Shown here: positions 46,055-54,524 of the stretch, in pieces
Layout: each line of letters starts with the position of its first letter
How positions within the stretch are numbered: position 1 is the first letter of the stretch
From: Chitinophaga pollutisoli
Lineage (GTDB): Bacteria; Bacteroidota; Bacteroidia; Chitinophagales; Chitinophagaceae
Direction: 5' to 3'
NCBI RefSeq assembly: GCF_038396755.1
Contig: NZ_CP149822.1
Span: 4,556,001-4,620,000 of the forward strand
Length of the DNA: 64,000 nt
Translations under genes and position numbers: made by a program
Notes under the pieces: generated by a model
Seen by the model: the letters and a program-made list of their open reading frames with translations, nothing else
The model's database searches: none
Told to the model about the DNA's origin: nothing

Positions 46055-46090
46055 CTGCCGGAATGGAATTTTCTTATCCTGTTCCGGCAG
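46055..46090 (+). terminator. Terminator-like hairpin after lacI
   Basis: Perfect 9-bp stem CTGCCGGAA/TTCCGGCAG around an 18-base loop, 26 bases after the lacI stop. It is not followed by a T run, so termination is uncertain. Confidence 0.45.
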
Positions 46091-46210
46091 TTCATAAAAA
46101 GAGGAGGGACATAGTTGGTTATTTTGGAAATTTATTCTAAGTTTGGGACGTAAGTTATCAGATAGAATGTTCGAAGAGCCCGGAAAAGGTTCTTTTTTAT
46201 CCGCTTATCG

Positions 46211-46252
46211 CTAAAACGTTTTAGTGAAGAATGGCAGAAAAGTGTATATTTG
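46211..46252 (+). promoter_or_regulatory. LacI operator and promoter upstream of the second susCD
   Basis: A perfect 14-bp palindrome CTAAAACGTTTTAG (46211-46224) is followed 20 bases later by an exact -7 box TATATTTG (46245-46252). The operator thus covers the -33 region, a classical repression geometry. Predicted transcription would start near 46258, leaving a leader of about 570 bases before susC. Confidence 0.7.
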
Positions 46253-46828
46253 AAGCGGAATAGCCGCTATGAACGGCAAGAATTTTACCCCATCCATTTT
46301 TGTTTTGCGCGTTATGACTTTGTGAGAGCAACCAGAATAATAAGACCGATTGACTATATGATTAGGAAGTGAACAGTTTATATTGACAGTGAGTAATATA
46401 CCAGTGAACTTTATACCAGTGAACAAACAACAATAATCATCCAGGATCACAGCAGAAGCATCTATTGCTGTCGATTTTTCCGTAGATAATTAAAATATTA
46501 AGTAACGACCAGAATCAGAGATGGGCTTTGCAATTGTATACGGTAATATGCCGGTATGATTTGTCATCATGCCTTACAGTGAACTTGTAATAGTGAATCA
46601 TTCAAAGAACGAAATCAACAAAATCAATTCGCAGAAAAAAATTTCCGTAGACAAAATCAATGAAGTAACAACCAGAATCAGACATTGCCTTTGCAGGTGT
46701 GTCCCGTGAAAAGGATGCAGGCACGATGTATTTCCAACAGTGAACAAATGACAGGAATTCTTCAGAATGCCCCTGCAGGGCGTGTACTACCTTATACAGC
46801 AACTTCACACTAACCAAAAAAATGAACA
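46253..46828 (+). repeat. Long non-coding susC leader with degenerate ~160-bp repeats
   Basis: No plausible gene here. The motif CAGTGAAC occurs at 46402, 46417, 46577 and 46738 (AGTGAAC also at 46368). TTTCCGTAG recurs at 46477 and 46642, and ACCAGAATCA at 46508 and 46671, with a weaker ACCAGAATAA at 46331. Spacings of about 160-165 suggest a diverged tandem duplication within a long 5' leader. Confidence 0.55.
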
Positions 46829-49800
46829 ATGAAAAGATCGCTGCTACTGATTGCAGTTTTATTGGCTGTTGCGTGCCAACAAGTTTATGCGCAGGCCAAG
46901 AAGACTGTCACTGGCACGGTAAACGACGCGAAGGGCGGTAACCTCCCTGGCGTGACCGTCAGTGAAAAAGGAACGAAAAACGGAGGAGTAACCGACATGA
47001 ACGGGAACTTCACCATTAAAGTGGACCCCAATGCCACGTTGGTGTTCTCGTTTGTGGGGTATATCAAAAAGGAGGTGAGCGTTGCCAACCGCACCGCCGT
47101 TACGGTATCCCTGGAAGAAGATAACCAGGCGCTCAGCGAAGTGGTGGTAACAGGTTTCGGCCAGAAGAAATCTACCCGCAAAATCTCTTATTCCATTGCA
47201 GAAGTAAAAGGAGAGGACCTGGTGCGCGCCAACAACTCCAACCTGTTGAACGCTTTATCCGGTAAGGTTTCCGGTGTATTCGTGAACATGGGGAACGCCG
47301 GCCCGATGTCTTCATCAACTATCCGTATCCGTGGTAACGCCACGCTAAGTGCCAACTCCCAGCCGCTCGTTGTAATTGACGGTGTGATCCTGGAGCCGGG
47401 TGTTACCGGCGGCGACAGCTGGGGCAACTCACAGGATTTCGGTAACCAGTACAAGAACCTGAACCCTGAAGATTATGAAAGCGTGACCGTCCTGAAAGGG
47501 TCGGCAGCTAGCGCGCTCTACGGTTCCCAGGCGCAGAACGGCGTACTGCTTATCACCACCAAGAAAGGCCGCGCACAGAAAGGCCTCGGCGTGAGAGTCA
47601 GCCACACCGAAAGTTTCGATAAAGCATATAAAACGGTCGCTACGCAAAACGAATTCGGCGCGGGTATCAATCCTACATTCGGCAAAGATGCAGACGGAGT
47701 AGACCAGGTAGATGCCGCCAACTATTTCTGGAGCTTCGGCCCTCGGTTCAACGGACAGAAAGTGAAAGATATCGACGGCCGGATGATTGACTGGACCGCC
47801 AAACCCAACAACCTGCTCGATGCATTCTCGACCGGTAAGTTCGTAAATACCAACGTAGCCGTTGAAGGCGGAAGCGACCGTAACACTTACCGGGTTTCTT
47901 ACAATAACCTGTACAACACTTACATTACGCCCGGTACCTGGCTGAAACGTAACAACTTCGCCGTGCGCGCCACGCAGAAGGTGTCTAATTTCATCAACCT
48001 GGACGCGAACGTACAGTATACCGTAACCAACAGTAAAAACCCGTTGGCGCAAGGTAGCGGCAACAACCCCGTGTTTGCCCTGGTATATTTCAATCCCCGT
48101 AACTACGACACCAAGTACTGGATGAACAACTACCTGGACAGTGCTGGCGGTGTTAACCGGAATGATCCCTACGCGCTGAACTACCTTTGGTTCGACCGCG
48201 AGTATACCGACATGCGCCAGCTGGAGAAAACCCTGCTCGCTAACCTGGACGTTACCGCTAACATCACGCCCTGGCTGAACCTGTTGCTTCGCGCCAACAT
48301 TAACGACGCCAACACCGAACGCGAAACCAAAAACTGGGGCCGCGGCATCGGATTCACCGGAGGCGACGGCAAATATGACGTTTACCAGGTGGCCCGCCGA
48401 AACACCCGTTTCCAGGCGTTGCTGACTGCAGATAAGCAATTGAACGAAGACCTGGAACTGTCCGTTTCCGCAGGGGGTGAAACCCAGCGCTTCGAGCCTG
48501 CCAGGTTCTCCCGTGCGTATACCAATGGTGGTCTGAAAACACCGGGCCTCTTTTTCCTGGGCAACTCCATCAATGCTGTGGGGGCGGATGCTGGGATCGA
48601 AAACCCCGGTCGATTCAGCAGCAGTAAACGCATCGATGCGTTGTACCTCTATGGCGACCTGACCTATAAGAATATGCTGACCTTGAACTTCAGCGCCCGT
48701 AACGACTGGAACTCCACACTGGTGTATCCCAAAACAGGCCAAGGTGATTATATATACTTCTATCCCGGCGTTGGCCTGAGCTACATCTTCACGGAGTCGC
48801 TGAAAGGATTGGATGCCATGAAATGGCTCTCCTATGGTAAGCTTCGCGCCAGCTATGCCCATACTGGTCAGGGTGTTGACCCCTGGCAAACCAGCGTGGG
48901 TTACTATCGCTTTCTCGGCAACTACAACTGGCCTGAAGGCGCGTTCGGCCGTTACGGTTTTGAAGGCAGCACACTGGGTAGCCTGAAAATCAAACCGATG
49001 ACTACGAAGGAATGGGAATTTGGTACGGATGTAAGGTTCCTCAACAACCGCATCGGGCTCGATTTCACCTGGTACAAGAAAAATACGATTGACCAGCTGC
49101 TTCCATTGCCTGCGCCTCCTGAATCTGGTGTAAGCTCCGAGTTTATCAACGCCGGTAACATCCAGAACCAGGGTATCGAGGTAATGTTGACGCTGGCGCC
49201 TTTCCGCACGAAAGATTTCGAATGGAACGCTACCATCAACTATACCCGCAACCGCAACAAAATTCTCGAACTTGCTGACGGTGTAGCGAGCTTCCCGCTT
49301 GAGATGGCGTTTGGTGCAGACATGTATTCCGTTGCCCGTCCGGGTAAAGACTACGGTACCATCATCACCGGTTATTCTTATGCCGAATACCAGGCGAAGA
49401 ATCCCGACGGTTCCAATAAAGCGCATGCCAGCAATGGTAAGAAACTGCTGAGACGCAATGGCAGCTATGCCCGTCGTTCCGAAGTAGGTCAGCCCGACAA
49501 AGAACTGGGTTCCATGATGGAAAAATACCTGTTTGGTACAACGCACACCCTGCGCTATAAGAACTGGATGCTCGGCTTCCAGATCGACGGTAAGATCGGC
49601 GGCATGATGGCTTCCGCAACACACCAGTACGGTTCCACCAATGGTTCTTTGTTGAGCACCTTGCCCGGCCGCAGCGCTGCTTTCGGCGGTGTAACCCGTA
49701 AAACATACGATCCCGCGACCGGCGCTGTAACCGGTACGTTTGATGATGGTATTATTCCCGATGGCGTTTTCCCGGATGGTACTACCTTCAAGCCGTTGGC

Positions 49801-50197
49801 TAACCCGCAGGGTGCTGACGTGGATGTAAGCGGTATGACTTATGCCGAAGCGATGAAACTGGGTGTAGTAGAACCGGTGAGCGCACGTATTTATTATGCG
49901 CGCCTCACGCAGTGGTCTACCGGTATCCGCGAATACTCCACATTCGAAAACAGCTGGGTATCGCTCCGCGAAGTTTCTGTTGGTTACAACCTGCCGCAGA
50001 GCCTGGCGGCCAAAATGAAGGTGCAGAACCTGCGCCTGAGCGTAACGGGCCGCAACCTGACTTACCTGTACAAGACTACCAAAGATGACATCTTCCCTGA
50101 AGGCGGTTTCCTTAGCAACCGTAACGGCACATTCGCTGAATACGGCGGCCTGCCTTACGTAAGAAGCTTCGGTGCTAAACTGGACGTTGCGTTCTGA
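46829..50197 (+). CDS. SusC/RagA TonB-dependent receptor (LacI-linked, no STN domain)
   Basis: 1122 residues: signal peptide (cleavage near VYAQ, residue 22), carboxypeptidase-like repeat (about 24-100: GTVNDAKGGNLPGVTVSEKG), plug (about 105-235 with VVVTGFGQKKSTRK and PLVVIDGVI) and a 22-strand-type barrel ending KLDVAF. It lacks the STN domain, so it does not signal to a FecR. A LacI-type operator upstream is the likely control. It forms a pair with the SusD-like lipoprotein that follows and is a paralogue of the SusC at 54525. Confidence 0.92.
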   Translation: MKRSLLLIAVLLAVACQQVYAQAKKTVTGTVNDAKGGNLPGVTVSEKGTKNGGVTDMNGNFTIKVDPNATLVFSFVGYIKKEVSVANRTAVTVSLEEDNQALSEVVVTGFGQKKSTRKISYSIAEVKGEDLVRANNSNLLNALSGKVSGVFVNMGNAGPMSSSTIRIRGNATLSANSQPLVVIDGVILEPGVTGGDSWGNSQDFGNQYKNLNPEDYESVTVLKGSAASALYGSQAQNGVLLITTKKGRAQKGLGVRVSHTESFDKAYKTVATQNEFGAGINPTFGKDADGVDQVDAANYFWSFGPRFNGQKVKDIDGRMIDWTAKPNNLLDAFSTGKFVNTNVAVEGGSDRNTYRVSYNNLYNTYITPGTWLKRNNFAVRATQKVSNFINLDANVQYTVTNSKNPLAQGSGNNPVFALVYFNPRNYDTKYWMNNYLDSAGGVNRNDPYALNYLWFDREYTDMRQLEKTLLANLDVTANITPWLNLLLRANINDANTERETKNWGRGIGFTGGDGKYDVYQVARRNTRFQALLTADKQLNEDLELSVSAGGETQRFEPARFSRAYTNGGLKTPGLFFLGNSINAVGADAGIENPGRFSSSKRIDALYLYGDLTYKNMLTLNFSARNDWNSTLVYPKTGQGDYIYFYPGVGLSYIFTESLKGLDAMKWLSYGKLRASYAHTGQGVDPWQTSVGYYRFLGNYNWPEGAFGRYGFEGSTLGSLKIKPMTTKEWEFGTDVRFLNNRIGLDFTWYKKNTIDQLLPLPAPPESGVSSEFINAGNIQNQGIEVMLTLAPFRTKDFEWNATINYTRNRNKILELADGVASFPLEMAFGADMYSVARPGKDYGTIITGYSYAEYQAKNPDGSNKAHASNGKKLLRRNGSYARRSEVGQPDKELGSMMEKYLFGTTHTLRYKNWMLGFQIDGKIGGMMASATHQYGSTNGSLLSTLPGRSAAFGGVTRKTYDPATGAVTGTFDDGIIPDGVFPDGTTFKPLANPQGADVDVSGMTYAEAMKLGVVEPVSARIYYARLTQWSTGIREYSTFENSWVSLREVSVGYNLPQSLAAKMKVQNLRLSVTGRNLTYLYKTTKDDIFPEGGFLSNRNGTFAEYGGLPYVRSFGAKLDVAF

Positions 50198-50231
50198 TAG
50201 GATTAATGTTATCAACTCAAAAACGAATCAC

Positions 50232-51923
50232 ATGAAACTGAATAAAATATGGATGGCTGCGGTGGTTGCAGGAACTGTAGGCGCTACGGCGTGTAAGAAG
50301 GAAGGGTTCATCTCGTACAATACCAATCCCGGCACCATCTACAACCTGAAACCTGAAGAGCAATTCGCTAATGCCGTAGTGGCTACATTCGAAGCGGATT
50401 TCGAGTATTATTACGATTACTACCGCATCATGATGCCCTGGATGCAGTATCATACTTCCCAGAATGGGAACGGTAAAACGTTTATGGCCGAAGTGGGCAA
50501 CTTCAACCAGCGCCGCGGCTATTTCTACGGCCGCGTGGGAAATGTGCTCACTGATGTGCAGAAAATCATCGAAGCCATGCCCGCTGGTGAGAAGGACAAG
50601 TATCAGCATCAGAATGCGATCGCTACGATCCTGAAAGTATACTACGCCGTTTATACGACCGACATCAATGGCAGCATGCCTTATACGCAGGCTTTCCAGG
50701 CACGTTACGGTGGTACCATGACGCCTGTTTACGATAATCAGCAGAATCTGTACAATACCTTCGAGGCGGAACTGAAATCGGCTATCGCTACACTGAAGTC
50801 TGCTTCTGGGCAGGCCTCTTATGGTAATGCCGACATGTTCTACAAAGGGGAAGCCGCCAATTGGGTGAAAGCAGCGAACGCCCTCCGCGTCCGGATCGCG
50901 ATGCGCCTGTTGAAGCGCGATGCCACTAAAGCAAAAACCATCGCTACCGAAGCGCTGGCGAATGCAGCAGACAACTTTGCAGGAAATGCCGACAACCTCG
51001 ATTTTGTTACCACCGGCGAACACACCGGTTCGCAAAACAACTGGGACCCGACCGCGGCAATCTTCCGCGCGCCGAAATCGTTGCTGGATTTCCTCTACAC
51101 TACAAACGACCCGAGGTTGCGGATGTTCTTCCAGAAGAATTCCTACACCCAGGAAAACTTTGACCTGGCCAAAGCACAGGAAAAACTGCCACCAACGGCC
51201 GTGTTCAATCCCCGCCAGTACGTGGGCAGTTTCGCATCTCCTGATGCCGCCGCCAACCCGGTTAATGCGAAATATTACACCACCCGCACGATCCGCAAGA
51301 ACGGCGCGGATCTGGTGCTGGATACGCTGAGCCGTGTGCAATACCGCCTTTTCTGCCCGTACTCAAACGGCGGAACCGGCAGGGTAACCTTCCCGCTGCT
51401 GACTTATGCTGAACTGTGCTTCTATCGCGCAGAGCTGGCCGCCCGCAGTATCGTTGGCGCACCCGGAGAAGCGGAAGGTTGGTATGAGAAAGGCGTGAAA
51501 GCGTCTATGGCTTACTACAGCCAGATGGCGAAAGACGCAGCTATTGTGGAATACAGTGAGGCTACCGACGCCGAAATCAATGCCGCCTACGATGCACCCA
51601 AAGTGAAGTGGAATGCAGCAACGGGCCTGGAGCAGATCGCTGTTCAATCCTACATCAACTTCTTCAAGCAGGCGAACGAAGGCTGGAGCGTTTACAAACG
51701 TACCGGATTCCCCAATCCGACATCCACCATCTTCCCCTGGGAACGTGTGATGGCAGACGGTGTCGAGCAGATCATGCCCCGCAGGGCGATCTTCAACATT
51801 CCTGTATCTACAGACCGTAACTACACCAATGCAAAAGCCGCCTTTGATGACATGGCGAAGGACGCTGACTTCGGTCAGGGCCCGACCGACATCTACGGTC
51901 GCGTATGGTGGGATAAAAAATAG
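50232..51923 (+). CDS. SusD-like lipoprotein (SusD-like_2)
   Basis: 563 residues with a lipoprotein signal (VGATAC, Cys21), NTNPGTIYNLKPEEQF near the start and a TDIYGRVWWDKK end. The internal block RIMMPWMQY is shared with the SusD at 57821 (YIMPWMQF), which marks the two as paralogues. It would bind substrate at the cell surface over the SusC at 46829. I start at 50232 because it gives a short lipoprotein signal; the longer frame from 50172 begins inside susC. Confidence 0.88.
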   Translation: MKLNKIWMAAVVAGTVGATACKKEGFISYNTNPGTIYNLKPEEQFANAVVATFEADFEYYYDYYRIMMPWMQYHTSQNGNGKTFMAEVGNFNQRRGYFYGRVGNVLTDVQKIIEAMPAGEKDKYQHQNAIATILKVYYAVYTTDINGSMPYTQAFQARYGGTMTPVYDNQQNLYNTFEAELKSAIATLKSASGQASYGNADMFYKGEAANWVKAANALRVRIAMRLLKRDATKAKTIATEALANAADNFAGNADNLDFVTTGEHTGSQNNWDPTAAIFRAPKSLLDFLYTTNDPRLRMFFQKNSYTQENFDLAKAQEKLPPTAVFNPRQYVGSFASPDAAANPVNAKYYTTRTIRKNGADLVLDTLSRVQYRLFCPYSNGGTGRVTFPLLTYAELCFYRAELAARSIVGAPGEAEGWYEKGVKASMAYYSQMAKDAAIVEYSEATDAEINAAYDAPKVKWNAATGLEQIAVQSYINFFKQANEGWSVYKRTGFPNPTSTIFPWERVMADGVEQIMPRRAIFNIPVSTDRNYTNAKAAFDDMAKDADFGQGPTDIYGRVWWDKK

Positions 51924-51937
51924 TGGAGAATTTGCGG

Positions 51938-51969
51938 AAAAACTCCGGCTCCTGGCAGCCGGGGTTTTT
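51938..51969 (+). terminator. Terminator-like hairpin between susD and the redoxin gene
   Basis: AAAAACTCCGGCT pairs with AGCCGGGGTTTTT (one G-T wobble) across a 6-base loop and ends in T-rich sequence. It should lower or stop read-through from susD into the redoxin and copper-enzyme genes. Confidence 0.75.
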
Positions 51970-51991
51970 CTTTTTCTTAAATTGAGAGAAC

Positions 51992-52555
51992 ATGAAATCC
52001 GTTTCTATCCTCTTTTTCGCACTGCTGTTGGGCACGTCTGTCTGTGCCGCCGATACGCTGCGCCTGCCCGCGCTGCGCCTCCGCGACGCACAGGGAGCGT
52101 TGCAGCGTATGCAGCCGGGGAACGGGGGGACGGTAGTGGTGTTGCTGGCGCCGGATTGCCCGCTTTGTAAAAATTACGCCCCAGCGCTCCGCGAGCTGCA
52201 ACAGCAGTTGCCGGATGTGAAGATGTACGGAATTGTTCCCGGGAAAGCGTATACCCCCGCGATGGTGCAGGAATATGCCCGTCAATACGGGATTTCTTTT
52301 CCTTTGCTGCTCGACGATGAGCTTGCCGCCGCCAAAGCGTTGAAAGGGATCGCTACGCCGGAAGCCTTTTTCTTCTCTCAACGGGGCGCCCTCGTATACA
52401 GGGGGCTGATCGACGACCGGATGGCCGGTTTGGGGAAGAAGCGGCGCGTTGTGACGGAACGCTACCTCGAAAACGCGATCCTCCGCAACAGGGCAGGACT
52501 GGCCGTAACAAACAGCCGCACCGAGCCGATCGGGTGCCTCATCAATGATTATTAA
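51992..52555 (+). CDS. Secreted thioredoxin-fold redoxin
   Basis: 187 residues with a signal peptide (cleavage near VCAA, residue 20) and a thioredoxin/AhpC-TlpA-like fold. LLAPDCPLCKNY carries a CxxC pair (Cys56, Cys59), and GIATPEAFFF provides the cis-Pro (near residue 122). It probably works as a periplasmic thiol reductant or copper/haem chaperone for the protein encoded next, which overlaps it by 11 bases or follows after 10, depending on the start. Confidence 0.8.
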   Translation: MKSVSILFFALLLGTSVCAADTLRLPALRLRDAQGALQRMQPGNGGTVVVLLAPDCPLCKNYAPALRELQQQLPDVKMYGIVPGKAYTPAMVQEYARQYGISFPLLLDDELAAAKALKGIATPEAFFFSQRGALVYRGLIDDRMAGLGKKRRVVTERYLENAILRNRAGLAVTNSRTEPIGCLINDY

Positions 52556-53870
52556 GATTGCCGATATGTTTAGAAGCTGCGCCAGCGTCGTTTTCCTGTT
52601 CCTTGCATTCGCACGGCCCTCCGCCGCGCAGGAAGTAACTTTCAACCAGGACATCGCCCCCATCATCCACCGTAACTGCACGCCTTGCCACCGGCCAGGC
52701 GAAGCCGCGCCGTTCCCCCTCATCACTTATGAGGATGTGTCGCGCCGCGCATCTTTTGTGCGGGAAGTGGTGGAAAGCGGGTATATGCCGCCCTGGAAAC
52801 CGGATGGCGCTTACCGCAGTTTTGCGCATGAAAGAAAATTAACCCCTGAAGAAATTTCCCTGATCGGGCGCTGGGCCGCGGCCAAAGCGCCGAAAGGGAA
52901 GGGTTCGGTGAAAGTGCCGGATTTTGTAAATGGCACACTTTATCACCGTAAGCCCGACCTCACGCTCAAAACCGAAAAGCCATTCCTCGTGAAAGGCGAC
53001 AATGAAGAGCGGTTTATTGTATTCAAAATTCCTTTCGAACTCGCCGATTCCATGAATGTGGAAGCGATGGAGTTCGTTTCCAATAACAAAAAGGTCGTGC
53101 ACCACGCCAATTTCGGATTTCATCCGGTGGAGGAAGACGTTGATATCCACGGTACGGCGCCGTATGTCGATCTTTCGGGAAGCGACCGCCGGCAATTCGA
53201 CCAGTATCTTCCTTATAAAAAAAGCATGACGTATTACGGCGGATGGATACCCGGTACAACGGTAGAGTCCTATCCGGCCGGGATGGGCTGGGTAATGCCG
53301 AAGCGCGGGGTGATTTTGCTGACAGTACATTTTGCGCCGACAGGTAAGGATGAGGAAAGCATCACCGGGGTAAACCTGTTTTTCACGAAAAAGCCCATCG
53401 AACGGAAAGTGAAGCTGATCAGTATCGGGAGCGGCGGGATAGGGGAGCGCGACATCGATCCTTTTTTCATGATCCAGGCCGATACGGTTAAGACTTTTAC
53501 GGTGAAGGTGGCGACGCCGGCAGATCAGAGCCTGCTGTACATCTGGCCGCACATGCACCTGTTGGGCAAGCGATTCAGGGCCTGGGCGGTAACGCCGCAG
53601 GGCGATACAGTGCGCCTGGTGGATATTCCTGAATGGGATTTCAAGTGGCAGGAGATTTACCGGTACAAGCAACTGGTGAAAGTGCCCAGGGGCTCGGTGC
53701 TCACGGTAGAAGGCACGTATGATAATACCAGCAAGAATCCGAATAATCCATTTAACCCGCCCCGGATGATATTTGCCGACGGCGATATGAAAACGACGCA
53801 GGAAATGATGACCCTGATCATGGTGTTTTTACCTTATCAACCCGGTGATGAGCAGTTAATCCTCGATTAG
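52545..53870 (+). CDS. Cytochrome c-type protein fused to a copper type II monooxygenase-like (PHM) domain
   Basis: 441 residues, exported. An N-terminal haem c segment has CTPCH (45-49). The rest resembles the peptidylglycine alpha-hydroxylating monooxygenase core, with all the expected copper ligands visible: HH at 186-187 and His262 (VHFAPTG) for the first copper, His336-x-His338 (WPHMHLLG) and Met421/422 for the second. It may oxidise a C-H bond using copper, or bind copper. An ATG at 52566 is an equally good start, giving a shorter signal peptide. Confidence 0.8.
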   Translation: MIIKIADMFRSCASVVFLFLAFARPSAAQEVTFNQDIAPIIHRNCTPCHRPGEAAPFPLITYEDVSRRASFVREVVESGYMPPWKPDGAYRSFAHERKLTPEEISLIGRWAAAKAPKGKGSVKVPDFVNGTLYHRKPDLTLKTEKPFLVKGDNEERFIVFKIPFELADSMNVEAMEFVSNNKKVVHHANFGFHPVEEDVDIHGTAPYVDLSGSDRRQFDQYLPYKKSMTYYGGWIPGTTVESYPAGMGWVMPKRGVILLTVHFAPTGKDEESITGVNLFFTKKPIERKVKLISIGSGGIGERDIDPFFMIQADTVKTFTVKVATPADQSLLYIWPHMHLLGKRFRAWAVTPQGDTVRLVDIPEWDFKWQEIYRYKQLVKVPRGSVLTVEGTYDNTSKNPNNPFNPPRMIFADGDMKTTQEMMTLIMVFLPYQPGDEQLILD

Positions 53871-54077
53871 ATGTTTGAACATATACTATTTTAATGCACG
53901 ATGGTATTATTTTTACGATCGTGAACGTCTTGTTAACCGATTATCAAAAAAAGTTAATTTTTCTTTTGGATGTACGGCAACTTTAATTAAGTTGCATCCG
54001 TTCGTTTAATCGAATGCAAACTTGTGCGTGAAAATGATCAGTGCTCCCGGTGCCACAGGTTTTTTTATTGATGTTAG

Positions 54078-54091
54078 CTAAAACGTTTTAT
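54078..54091 (+). promoter_or_regulatory. LacI-type operator upstream of the third susCD
   Basis: CTAAAACGTTTTAT, 13 of 14 bases identical to the perfect palindrome at 46211-46224, with a 12-bp perfect core (54079-54090). It lies about 430 bases before susC and points to shared control by the LacI protein at 44991. Confidence 0.62.
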
Positions 54092-54287
54092 CAGTAAATG
54101 AAACCGAAAGGACTACACGAAGGGGAGAAGGGGATACAGCACAGGTTTTTACGGAACCAAATGCTTAAACGATTTATTAACAGTGAACAGGGTATAAAAA
54201 GCTGACTAACCAAATTTCCAGGAAGCCATCACCCTCCCATTTATTATCAGCCGCAGTAATCCGTATGTAGAACGGCCTCCACGCCGT

Positions 54288-54453
54288 ATGGAATTGTATT
54301 GCCATGAATGAACGCAATGTCGTGTGCGCATACACGTTATGACTCCCGCATCGCTTCACTCTTGCCGATAATGGAATTGTATTGCCATGAATGAACGCAA
54401 TGTCGTGTGCGCATACACGTTATAACTACCGCATCGCGTCGCTCTTGCCGATA
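54288..54453 (+). repeat. Two-copy 83-bp tandem repeat with internal hairpin
   Basis: Copies at 54288-54370 and 54371-54453 differ at only four of 83 bases. Each contains the stem-loop CGTGT-GCGCAT-ACACG and ends in CTCTTGCCGATA. The repeat lies within the leader, 72 bases before susC. Confidence 0.9.
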
Positions 54454-54524
54454 AGGGATATGTATGTCTATTATTTTTTCATGTTTTCTCATTCACGTAT
54501 CACAAATTAAAATCTAAGGAAGCT

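Larger units (their letters stand above)
53871..54524 (+). other. 654-base non-coding leader before the third susCD
   Basis: No credible gene on either strand. It holds a hairpin at 53978-53996 (GCAACTT, 5-base loop, AAGTTGC), a second imperfect one at about 53993-54020, a LacI-type palindrome at 54078-54091, one CAGTGAAC motif (54181) shared with the other leader, and an 83-bp tandem duplication. No exact TAnnTTTG box was found; TTCTTTTG at 53962-53969 is one base off. Confidence 0.7.

Noticed and set aside
47429..50215. A 928-codon open frame on the minus strand opposite susC (and a similar 960-codon one at 56531-59413)
   Set aside because: Both mirror SusC/SusD coding sequence, have no signal peptide or motif and look like codon-bias artefacts.
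52545..53870. Simple cytochrome c of an electron-transfer chain
   Set aside because: The haem motif occupies only the first 90 residues; the remaining 350 carry the paired His and Met copper ligands of the PHM fold in the right order.
54160..54360. Small 60-codon minus-strand frame near 54177-54359
   Set aside because: It overlaps the tandem repeat, has no ribosome site, no recognisable sequence and lies in a leader region.
54288..54453. CRISPR-like repeat array
   Set aside because: Only two abutting 83-bp copies, no spacers and no cas genes; it is a tandem duplication.
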